26,031 nucleotides of DNA from a virus, in IMG/VR virus record IMGVR_UViG_3300040815_004009, positions 1-26,031 of that record; one strand, written 5' to 3'. Shown piece by piece: positions 17,228 through 23,300 of the stretch (position 1 is its first letter; every line of letters begins with the position of its first letter). The notes under the pieces are model-generated. The model saw only the letters and a list, made by a program, of their open reading frames with translations. It had not been told where the DNA came from and did not search any database. Position numbers and translations under genes: made by a program.

Positions 17228-17890
17228 CTATTTTTTTGAAAAATAATCTCGCAACCTGCTAATTATTCCTTTATTATAACCAGGCGTTACTTCTTCATCG
17301 TCTATAAACGTTCTTTCTCCGCCTTCTTCGTCTTCATAAGTAATTACACTAGGGCCTTCAACTTCATACGAATCTTCTGTATCTTCATCGTCTTGAAAAA
17401 ATTCTTGTTCCTGATATCTTAAATCTTCTTCAGTATCTTCATCATCAAAATCAAAGTCGCCTAGACCTTGCATTGTAATTTCAGGGTCATCAACAGACTT
17501 TTCATTCGGTCCTAAATAATGTTGTTTTTTATATCTTCTAACAGCAGCTTGATCATAAGGATCCGGATCATGGTAATCATGAACAGTTGTAAATTTATCA
17601 CCTTCCAAATTTCCTTCTTCATCAACGCCTGGCCCAAATGTTAAAGGAGGAAATTGTCCTCGATCACTGCCTTTCCTAAAATCTGTGATTGCTTGTGCTC
17701 TTTTCTCAGGACTCATTGGCTGCCTACCGCCATGTTGTCTCATTTGATTAGCCATAAAAGTATCACCAACTTCTGTTTGCTCCAACTCATCAGACAATAC
17801 ATCATCAACTGTTTCACCTTTAGGATCTGTTCCTTCTTCATTTAGGAATCTTTCAATTAACATGTTGAGATCTTTTCTTTTTATTTTCAT
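17228..17890 (-). CDS. Acidic protein with N-terminal capsid-targeting-like tag (220 aa)
   Basis: The protein begins MKIKRKDLNMLIERFLNEEG, one of the tag sequences shared by eight proteins here; L-I-E (11-13) and L-N-E (16-18) both fit the prohead protease form [IL]-x-E. The rest is hydrophilic, with a very acidic segment from ~130 to 200 (FDFDDEDTEEDL, FFQDDEDTED, DDEEV) and a short basic end (RLRDYFSKK). No enzyme motif, cysteine or membrane segment is seen. Its ATG overlaps the stop of the preceding open frame as ATGA, so it is translated as the last gene of the accessory operon. A packaged, possibly nucleic-acid-mimicking or scaffold-core protein would fit, but function is unknown. Confidence 0.72.
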   Translation of the reverse strand: MKIKRKDLNMLIERFLNEEGTDPKGETVDDVLSDELEQTEVGDTFMANQMRQHGGRQPMSPEKRAQAITDFRKGSDRGQFPPLTFGPGVDEEGNLEGDKFTTVHDYHDPDPYDQAAVRRYKKQHYLGPNEKSVDDPEITMQGLGDFDFDDEDTEEDLRYQEQEFFQDDEDTEDSYEVEGPSVITYEDEEGGERTFIDDEEVTPGYNKGIISRLRDYFSKK

Positions 17891-18270
17891 TCTCCGCCTC
17901 CATCACCACCAAAGTCGCCGCCAAAATCGGCAAAATCATGATCATGGTCTATCCCATAACCACCTAAATACCAATACTTAGGCTTTTTCTTTGATGCTTT
18001 CTTTTTCTTTTTACCTTTTCTTTTCTTGTATTTTCTTTCACCTAATAACGATTCTTCTTCATGACCAACGACACCATGTTCATCATGTTCGTCAACATTA
18101 TCATTGCTGTCTTTTACTTTTTCTAAAAGACGTGCAGGTATATTTCTTTCAATCGTCCCATCAGGCCATTCAACATCGTAAACAGCAACGTGACCGCTTT
18201 CATTTAAAGAGTGCCAAAGAACATAACCAACTTCATTTAAAGAAGAACCCTTCTTCCGAACATGAGTCAG
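17887..18270 (-). CDS. UGA-separated, in-frame extension of the 96-aa gene (no ATG)
   Basis: After the TGA of the 96-residue gene (18271-18273), the same frame stays open for 127 codons without any Met codon and ends in an ATGA overlap with the 220-residue gene. The translation looks like real protein: RKKGSSLNEVGYVLWHSLNE, then VAVYDVEWPDGTIERNIPAR and LLEKVK, a Lys-rich basic stretch, and a C-terminus with HDHDFADFGGDFGGDGGGE. Possible explanations are UGA readthrough producing a 224-residue protein, a non-canonical start (CTG directly after the stop), a recent nonsense mutation, or a sequence error. The ATGA coupling to the next gene, like the other junctions in this operon, argues that ribosomes reach its end. 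The two SLNE copies repeat the [IL]-x-E pattern seen in the tags. Confidence 0.5.
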   Translation of the reverse strand: MTHVRKKGSSLNEVGYVLWHSLNESGHVAVYDVEWPDGTIERNIPARLLEKVKDSNDNVDEHDEHGVVGHEEESLLGERKYKKRKGKKKKKASKKKPKYWYLGGYGIDHDHDFADFGGDFGGDGGGE

Positions 18271-18561
18271 TCAGGTGTGTCCTATGATATCATCTGCTTT
18301 CTTTTGGTCATATTGATCAGGTAGATGTTCTAGTCCGTATGTATGGCCTTGTTCTTTGCTTACATAAGACAAACGCTTAAGCTCTTCCTGCATTTGTTTT
18401 TTTGTTAATTTATTAATTGCATCATCAATATCTTCGTCAGACGCTTCTGGGTTGTCCTGTTTAATACTTTTTTCTAAATCTTCTACTTTTTCTTTAGTAT
18501 CATTACTTGCAACAACAACTTCTAAAATTATTTTTCTTAATGCACTTCTTGTTATTTTCAT
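18271..18561 (-). CDS. Small tagged protein (96 aa), possibly N-terminal part of a larger product
   Basis: It starts MKITRSALRKIILEVV, a clear copy of the shared N-terminal tag with I-L-E at residues 12-14. The rest is helical and charged (KEKVEDLEKSIKQDNPEASD, EDIDDAINKLTKKQMQEEL), followed by YGLEHLPDQYDQKKADDIIG. The ATG overlaps the TGA of the 379-residue gene upstream (ATGA). It ends with TGA, after which the frame stays open to 17890, so it may be the upstream part of a longer protein. No known domain. Confidence 0.68.
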   Translation of the reverse strand: MKITRSALRKIILEVVVASNDTKEKVEDLEKSIKQDNPEASDEDIDDAINKLTKKQMQEELKRLSYVSKEQGHTYGLEHLPDQYDQKKADDIIGHT

Positions 18562-19697
18562 CTTTTATGTCCTTTATTTATTAATAATGATTTTTGTGCA
18601 ACTGCTTCGTCAAATGTCATTATCTGTCCTTGATATCCTGCATCACGAAACATTTTTTCATATTTTTCGTTTTCTTTACCATGATTTAAAATAATTGCTT
18701 TCACAGACCAATTATCAACTAACGCTTCATTTCCAGGTATTGCTGAATCTGAGCCGGCTGCTTGATCAAATCTAGGCAAATAGTCTTCTTTGTCTAAAAC
18801 AACAGGTGGTTCGCCACGTGAAGTTTGAGGTACACCTCGAGGTGCATCAGGAGCTTGTTTAAAATGTTCGAAACCCGGATTTTGCAAATAATTTGACCTG
18901 GACATTGCAGGAGATTTAAATCTCTCTACACCTCTAATATTAACAACTGTTTTATTAACACCCGATGATTTAGTTCTATCTGTTCCTGCGTAGGGCCTTT
19001 CAGCTCTTCCACGTTCTATCGCTTCATCTTCCCAGTCTAGCAGATCAGGATTACCTTCGATCCATGGTTCATATCCCTTTTGAGAAGAAAATGCCTGAAC
19101 ATAGTCAGAACCTTTTCCAGAATATACGTCATCTTGATTGTTTGCAAAATAAGTTATATGTCCATCTAAAATCATTGCTGTTTTTAACACTTGGATTTTA
19201 TTTTTGGTAAAATCTTCAGGGGCTAATGCAACAGAACTTAATTCATAATTACCTTTTTGTGCCTTAATATTTTTTAAAACCTGGTCAGGTGAAGCATAAT
19301 GAATTAAAATTAATTGATTCATAAAGTTGGGATCAACATATTTTCTAAAAAGCTGCTTCATCATTCTACCTCTTTTAGTCGCAGCTCTAATTGCTTCCAT
19401 CGCACCCATAAATAACGCTTCTTCAGATTCAATGTATTTATAAGGTTTTCCCATATAAGTTGTTTCTTTTTCAACATCTTTAGTTGCATATATTGCTTTT
19501 TTATCATCAAATAAAGATTTTCCTGAAGGTGATAATTCTTTTTCCCCTGGCATTCCGAACCGATCTATGTTAAAAACACCTTTTTTTTCTGCTTCTTCCG
19601 GAGTTAATCCTAATTTAATCATATCGTTAGCAAAAGCGATTCTTTTTTCCAAACTTTCTCGAATTAATTGCCTTAATTTACTTATAGATAATTTCAC
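18558..19697 (-). CDS. Tagged protein of unknown function (379 aa)
   Basis: The N-terminus MKLSISKLRQLIRESLEKRI carries the shared tag, with I-R-E at 12-14. A first region (~20-90) contains GLTPEEAEKKGVFNIDRFG. The centre (~127-230) has QLILIHYASPDQVLKNIKAQ, then NYELSSVALAP and WEDEAIERGRAERPYAG. The C-terminus (~325-372) has DNWSVKAIILNHGKENEKYE and a final FDEAVAQKSLL. The 'IHYAS...VLKNI......LS' segment faintly recalls the start of some ADP-ribosyltransferase-type folds ('H-[YF]-T-S...L..I'), which would parallel the packaged T4 Alt protein, but the resemblance is too weak for a call. Both ends overlap neighbours as ATGA, within the accessory operon. Function unknown. Confidence 0.72.
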   Translation of the reverse strand: MKLSISKLRQLIRESLEKRIAFANDMIKLGLTPEEAEKKGVFNIDRFGMPGEKELSPSGKSLFDDKKAIYATKDVEKETTYMGKPYKYIESEEALFMGAMEAIRAATKRGRMMKQLFRKYVDPNFMNQLILIHYASPDQVLKNIKAQKGNYELSSVALAPEDFTKNKIQVLKTAMILDGHITYFANNQDDVYSGKGSDYVQAFSSQKGYEPWIEGNPDLLDWEDEAIERGRAERPYAGTDRTKSSGVNKTVVNIRGVERFKSPAMSRSNYLQNPGFEHFKQAPDAPRGVPQTSRGEPPVVLDKEDYLPRFDQAAGSDSAIPGNEALVDNWSVKAIILNHGKENEKYEKMFRDAGYQGQIMTFDEAVAQKSLLINKGHKR

Positions 19698-20827
19698 TTT
19701 TTATAGCTCCCGTTCTTTTTTCTTTTTCGAGTTGTTATTTTTTGGCCTAATGCCCTATTTTTGCTGCGAGGAATAATTCTTAAGTTTGATAAATCGTTAG
19801 ATCCGCCGTGCGCTATAGCTGTTTTATGATCAATTTCATATCCCTTTGGTATTTCTATCCCTAATTCATTTTTAATCTTTCGTCCAGCTGCGTTTCTTTG
19901 TGCACGTTCTCGCTTAGCTTTTTTTGAACTATGATATTTCTTATAGGATTTTTTATAATCAACCTTTTTCTTTTTACTCTTTCTTTTTTCTTGTATTAGT
20001 TCAGACTTATCTAATTCAGCTTCTAAATTTTCAATATCATCATGCTTAGGTGAATTATCTGGTAATGTTAATTCGTCTTCTTTAACATCTAAAGTTAAAG
20101 AAGATTGGCTTGGTGCAAAACTTCTAACCATCACATCTAATTCAGACATGATTTGTTTAACTTTTTCTTTATTTCTTGACATGTAAGCATATGCCAATTC
20201 TTTTAATTTTTTTCTAAATTCTGGTTGTCCTAAAACATAACCGGCTGATTGTACAAACAAAGTTAATGCATCTTTCTTTTCAATTGCATCATCAGTTGCA
20301 CTCATCATAATATTAGTTATGTTATCTATCATATTGTTAATTCTTTGATAATTCTTTTTTCCTATTAACATTTTAAATAAAAATCCTGCTATTTTTCTAA
20401 AAAACGAATAACGAGATAAAAACAATGCAATTGAACCCATAATAACTGGGCTAGTTAAAACAGGAATTGCAACAGGTATTAATATTGCTAATACGCCTTC
20501 CCAGCCTGCAGATATCAATGCAATATGAACTGCAGTTGCACAAACTGCTTTTGTTATGCCTAGGTAAGTTGCCCATTTTCCAAAATTTGTCTCTATCGAC
20601 ACATTGCCAGTTTCAACTGTTATATCATCTGTTTCGATTCTAGGACCGGACACTTGAACGTTAAACTCTTTTATCAATTCTAGATTATATCCTTCTTTTA
20701 ACAACTGGATTCTTTTTTCTTGTATTGATAATCTTTTTTCAACCAGATCTTCTATCGTATCTTCTTTTTTTGAGTCAAGAATAACAGACTCAGCAAGTAA
20801 ATTTAATTGTTTTTTTGTAATTTTCAT
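19694..20827 (-). CDS. Tagged membrane-segment protein with C-terminal HNH nuclease domain
   Basis: Four parts can be seen. (1) The tag MKITKKQLNLLAESV, with L-A-E at 11-13, and more [IL]-x-E sites at 35-37, 43-45 (followed by G) and 52-54. (2) Hydrophobic segments at ~86-137 (for example VLAILIPVAIPVLTSPVIMG), probably two membrane passes or a membrane hairpin. (3) A helical linker ending in ELIQE at 276-280. (4) A very basic C-terminal domain (281-377) with GYEIDHKTAIAHGGSNDLSN, LRIIPRSKNRALG: the His of DH (334), N348 and N357 fit an HNH/HNN metal-dependent nuclease. ATGA overlaps join it to the lysozyme upstream and the 379-residue gene downstream. A protein that is packaged in the head, inserts in or crosses the membrane, and cuts DNA is a reasonable inference; a homing role is less likely because of the tag. 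Confidence 0.8.
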   Translation of the reverse strand: MKITKKQLNLLAESVILDSKKEDTIEDLVEKRLSIQEKRIQLLKEGYNLELIKEFNVQVSGPRIETDDITVETGNVSIETNFGKWATYLGITKAVCATAVHIALISAGWEGVLAILIPVAIPVLTSPVIMGSIALFLSRYSFFRKIAGFLFKMLIGKKNYQRINNMIDNITNIMMSATDDAIEKKDALTLFVQSAGYVLGQPEFRKKLKELAYAYMSRNKEKVKQIMSELDVMVRSFAPSQSSLTLDVKEDELTLPDNSPKHDDIENLEAELDKSELIQEKRKSKKKKVDYKKSYKKYHSSKKAKRERAQRNAAGRKIKNELGIEIPKGYEIDHKTAIAHGGSNDLSNLRIIPRSKNRALGQKITTRKRKKNGSYKK

Positions 20828-22047
20828 TTTTTCTTTCTCATTCTTTGAGTTTTCTTTTTGCTAGCTGCTTTTCGTTTTTTTGCATAATCATATGCTTTTT
20901 TCAATCTCTTTTTTGTATCCGGATCTTTAGCATTTTGATATGCTGCTCGAACCCTTTGATGCACCAAATTAATTATTTGAGACTGCCTATTATGTGATTT
21001 TGATTTAAAACTTTTTTGCGAAAATGTCTTTCTAATATCTGAAGCCGTTCTAAATTTTACTGGAACTGTATCTTTAGGATTTTCGTCTGTATACAACCTT
21101 CGACCTGATCCTTTTGGTTTTTTACCTGTTCCTACTTTTGGATCACCTTCTTTTAAAACACTTTTTTCATCATCTTTTTTGTTAAGATAATTATTGTTTT
21201 TAAATATTTCTAATTCTCTCTTTCTTCTTCCTTTTAAACCACCTAGCTTTTTACTAGTTCTAGCTTCTAAAAAGGCTTTTTCAAACTCACTGCCTGATGT
21301 TATTCCTTTACTAATAAATTTTTGATGCAGACTAGTCTTAATATATCCGCCTCTACCTGCATTAAAAATTATACTAGTTAATGCATCAAATTGATTTTGA
21401 TCTAACTTAAAAGGAATTGTTATTTTTTCGCTAACAGAATCTTTAGTTGACTGTTGCAATAAGGAAGCAGCATCGCTCAAATCAGATTTAAGTAAATTTT
21501 CTGCATAACCCTTATCTATTGTTTGTTTTCTTTGACTTTTTTGATTGCGACCGTAACCTATTGTTAAATTTCCTACACCATCATTATAAGATTTAAGATA
21601 AGGTTCTCCTGTTGCAACTCCTAATCTATTAACTTTTCCTTCTTCATATTTCATCCAGACAATTAATTTTTCACTAGGTTTTAAATCTTTATTTAATCGC
21701 TTTAAAGCATCAGGAATTATTATTTTTTGACCTAGTTGTAATGAATTAGGATTTAAATCAGGATTTGCTTTTTGAATCTGACTAGTTGTTACGCCATATT
21801 TTTTCGCTATCTTACCAAGATAATCGCCGGATACTATTGTATGTTCACGACCTTCCTTTAAACTTTTTCCTCTTTCAATTGCACGAAGTTGCGCCAATGC
21901 GCGTTTATAACTTAAAGGTTTTTTTGACAAAGCACGACGACGCTTCTCTCCCTTGCGAGGTTTTTTAGGGTAAACTTTCCATCCACCCTTTACTTTGCGT
22001 ATAACCTCACGAATTAAAAAACGAAGTTGTGCTTCAGTTAATTCCAT
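20824..22047 (-). CDS. Tagged LysM-lysozyme (GH24, T4-type) with conserved C-terminal domain
   Basis: Order of parts: tag MELTEAQLRFLIREVIRK (I-R-E at 12-14); a basic segment with GGWKVYPKKPRKGEKRRRAL and LSYKRALAQLRAIERGK (21-61); LKE-G at 63-66; a LysM peptidoglycan-binding domain at ~68-112 (HTIVSGDYLGKIAKKYGV to GQKIIIP); a T4-type lysozyme domain at ~124-290, with catalytic E136 (KYEEG), D156 (YNDGVGN) and T162 (TIGYG), matching T4 E11, D20 and T26; LKE-G at 298-301; and a C-terminal domain with GTGKKPKGSGRRLYTDENPK and FKSKSHNRQSQIINLVHQRV, which I recall as a conserved domain of unknown function in giant viruses and marine phages (possibly DUF5872). It cleaves peptidoglycan, in entry or lysis. 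The tag and lack of a signal peptide suggest a packaged virion lysin rather than a classical endolysin. Eight nt follow the previous stop, with only a weak ribosome-binding site. Confidence 0.9.
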   Translation of the reverse strand: MELTEAQLRFLIREVIRKVKGGWKVYPKKPRKGEKRRRALSKKPLSYKRALAQLRAIERGKSLKEGREHTIVSGDYLGKIAKKYGVTTSQIQKANPDLNPNSLQLGQKIIIPDALKRLNKDLKPSEKLIVWMKYEEGKVNRLGVATGEPYLKSYNDGVGNLTIGYGRNQKSQRKQTIDKGYAENLLKSDLSDAASLLQQSTKDSVSEKITIPFKLDQNQFDALTSIIFNAGRGGYIKTSLHQKFISKGITSGSEFEKAFLEARTSKKLGGLKGRRKRELEIFKNNNYLNKKDDEKSVLKEGDPKVGTGKKPKGSGRRLYTDENPKDTVPVKFRTASDIRKTFSQKSFKSKSHNRQSQIINLVHQRVRAAYQNAKDPDTKKRLKKAYDYAKKRKAASKKKTQRMRKKK

Positions 22048-22055
22048 TTATAAAA

Positions 22056-22397
22056 TTAACAACGTGAAAGAATATCTTCACAGCATTCTCGAATCAATGC
22101 CTTAGTTTCCGGACAATCACAACATTCAATGAGGCAAAGAACAGCCTTGCAGCAATCTTCTTTTGAAACTTGTCCTTTATGACCACCTACATAATCAACA
22201 TGTGATGATTGCATGCTATGATCACCATGATCTTCGTATTCATCACACTCACAAGGAGACTTGCCACATGCATCACACCCATGCGGGTTTTGATATGGAG
22301 AATGTCCTATCATTGCTGCACCCATAGGTGCCATTCCCATCATTTTAAATTCTTTTAAGAGCATTCTTTTTAACTGCTTTCTGTTTAACTGAGACAT
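22056..22397 (-). CDS. Cys-rich tagged small protein (113 aa)
   Basis: The start is placed at the ATG at 22397 (MSQLNRKQLKRMLLKEFKMM) because GGAGG lies 8 nt upstream; a longer reading from an upstream TTG would put that GGAGG inside the coding region. The N-terminus is a tag variant with L-K-E at residues 14-16. A Met/Gly/Ala-rich stretch follows, then CDACGKSPCECDEYEDHGDH, a metal-binding-like cluster, and a C-terminal half with CCKAVLCLIECCDCPETKAL and RECCEDILSRC. It has 13 cysteines in 113 residues, very unusual for a phage protein made in the cytoplasm. It opens the accessory operon and precedes the lysozyme by 8 nt. It could bind metal ions (zinc, copper) or form an Fe-S or disulphide-linked fold; the function is not known. 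Confidence 0.75.
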   Translation of the reverse strand: MSQLNRKQLKRMLLKEFKMMGMAPMGAAMIGHSPYQNPHGCDACGKSPCECDEYEDHGDHSMQSSHVDYVGGHKGQVSKEDCCKAVLCLIECCDCPETKALIRECCEDILSRC

Positions 22398-22485
22398 CTC
22401 TGTAACCTCCAAAATATATGTCCTTAATAATTATCACCTAATACCTTAAAGTATCACATAAACTAAGCAGTAGCTTCTTGTAAAC

Positions 22486-22515
22486 ATAAAAAAAGACACC
22501 CAAGATGAGTGTCTT
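22486..22515 (-). terminator. Intrinsic terminator after the 124-aa gene
   Basis: On the minus strand AAGACACTC-ATCTT-GGGTGTCTT forms a 9-bp stem (one G-U pair) with a 5-nt loop, followed by a T-run (TTTTT). It starts 24 nt after the stop of the 124-residue gene, separating it from the Cys-rich/lysozyme operon. Confidence 0.85.
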
Positions 22516-22538
22516 AATAATAAAATTATTTAAATCAA

Positions 22539-22913
22539 CTATGAAAGAGTTTGTCCTTGTGGGCACCAAACCGGTGTTGATTGAGAAGAATCCCATACAC
22601 ATGTAACGGTAGAACCTGGTACAAACGTTCTGTCTGTCCCAGTAGATCCTGACAAACCAGAACTAATTTGTGCAGCAAAGTCAACAGTTTTAGTTCCTCT
22701 ATTTTGTAAAATAATCGTCTGACCATCTACGCTGCCAGAAGTTAACAAAACACCAGTTGCAGCTGCAGCAGCTGTAAACGGAATTAAATACCCGTCAGTT
22801 TCTAATGTTCCTCCAGTAGCTATAGCTTGAGATGCACGAGGTTGAATAACAACAATCTTACCTGACGATTGAAAAAGGCCTTTTGCACTTGGATCAAATG
22901 TAATTTTTGGCAT
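22539..22913 (-). CDS. Small probable virion protein (head decoration or fibre-like), 124 aa
   Basis: The sequence is rich in G, S, T, A, V and Q and looks all-beta: MPKITFDPSAKGLFQ, then GYLIPFTAAAAATGVLLTSG, VDGQTIILQNRGTKTVDFAA, TFVPGSTVTCVWDSSQST and PVWCPQG. The last part, a 'PGSTVTCVWD....PVW' strand pair, is common in small decoration and fibre-type phage proteins. No membrane segment or signal peptide. A strong AGGAGG lies 6 nt before the ATG, a GC-rich leader able to fold precedes it, and an intrinsic terminator follows, so it is set up for high single-gene expression like an abundant virion protein. This is an inference; no specific family is recognised. Confidence 0.65.
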   Translation of the reverse strand: MPKITFDPSAKGLFQSSGKIVVIQPRASQAIATGGTLETDGYLIPFTAAAAATGVLLTSGSVDGQTIILQNRGTKTVDFAAQISSGLSGSTGTDRTFVPGSTVTCVWDSSQSTPVWCPQGQTLS

Positions 22914-22940
22914 AATATCCTCCTATAGGTTCGCAAGATT

Positions 22941-22980
22941 CCGACACGCTGGCGAGTTCAGCTTATTATGCATGTGCCGG
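22941..22980 (-). promoter_or_regulatory. GC-rich, foldable 5' leader of the 124-aa gene
   Basis: On the minus strand CCGGCAC (22980-22974) can pair with GTGTCGG (22947-22941), a 7-bp helix with one G-U pair, enclosing ATGCATAATAA and a nested GCTG-AACTCGC-CAGC hairpin. The segment is clearly more GC-rich than its surroundings and ends 28 nt before the start codon. It may stabilise the mRNA or regulate translation. The fold is by eye only. Confidence 0.4.
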
Positions 22981-23007
22981 GCCTAATATTAAATATTAAC
23001 TAAAATT

Positions 23008-23223
23008 TTATTTTAACAATCTTTTTGTAAAACCATGATTGTCATAATTTAATAAAGCTTTCCAAATCTTATCAACTCTTGGATCTGCTCCACCACCTTT
23101 TGGTGCTTTTTTAAGTTCTGCTTTAAGAGCTGCAACTTCTTTTTTCAATGCTGCGATTTCTTTGTGCAACAATTCACAATCTTTTTTACAATCGTGTGCT
23201 GCTTCTTCTTTTTTTGTAGGCAT
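23008..23223 (-). CDS. Small coiled-coil protein (71 aa)
   Basis: The middle is a heptad-repeat coiled coil (LLHKEIAALKKEVAALKAEL, residues ~19-38) preceded by a Cys pair (DCKKDC), and followed by a Gly hinge (KGGGADPRVDKIW) and a C-terminal helix (KALLNYDNHGFTKRLLK). The start has AAGGAG well placed (AAGGAGAATATTATG). It lies 94 nt upstream of the 124-residue gene and diverges from the exonuclease gene. An oligomerising structural or scaffolding protein is plausible; I recall similar small 'coiled coil + GGADPRVD' proteins in marine phages, but no function. Confidence 0.7.
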   Translation of the reverse strand: MPTKKEEAAHDCKKDCELLHKEIAALKKEVAALKAELKKAPKGGGADPRVDKIWKALLNYDNHGFTKRLLK

Positions 23224-23300
23224 AATATTCTCCTTATGTTAAAATAGCCGTTAATAAATATAATTATATCATAAATAAAGAAAGTTATAAAGGAGAGTAT
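23224..23300. promoter_or_regulatory. Divergent promoter region
   Basis: This 77-nt gap separates the minus-strand coiled-coil gene from the plus-strand exonuclease gene. It holds overlapping -10-like hexamers on both strands: TATAAT at 23259-23264 (plus) and at 23268-23263 (minus). A near match to the T4 late element (CATAAATA) is at 23270-23277 (plus). -35 boxes are poor. The divergent gene arrangement itself requires promoters here. Confidence 0.45.

Noticed and set aside
17991-18287. Plus-strand frame of 98 codons opposite the UGA-separated region
   Set aside because: Composition (HH, FF, Q-rich) is that of the complement of a Lys/Asp/Glu-rich gene. The minus-strand reading ends in an ATGA overlap and looks far more like protein.
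19800-19900. HNH motif read as a homing endonuclease of an intron or intein
   Set aside because: The domain is part of a continuous coupled gene with the shared N-terminal tag and membrane segments, and no interrupted host gene is seen around it.
22535-22726. Second minus-strand frame of 63 codons within the 124-aa gene
   Set aside because: Overlaps the better supported gene with its strong AGGAGG; no start signal and shifted-codon composition.
22920-22985. Possible tRNA in the GC-rich leader
   Set aside because: The pairing forms one interrupted helix with a nested hairpin, not a cloverleaf; no T-loop GTTCRANYC or CCA end in the right place.
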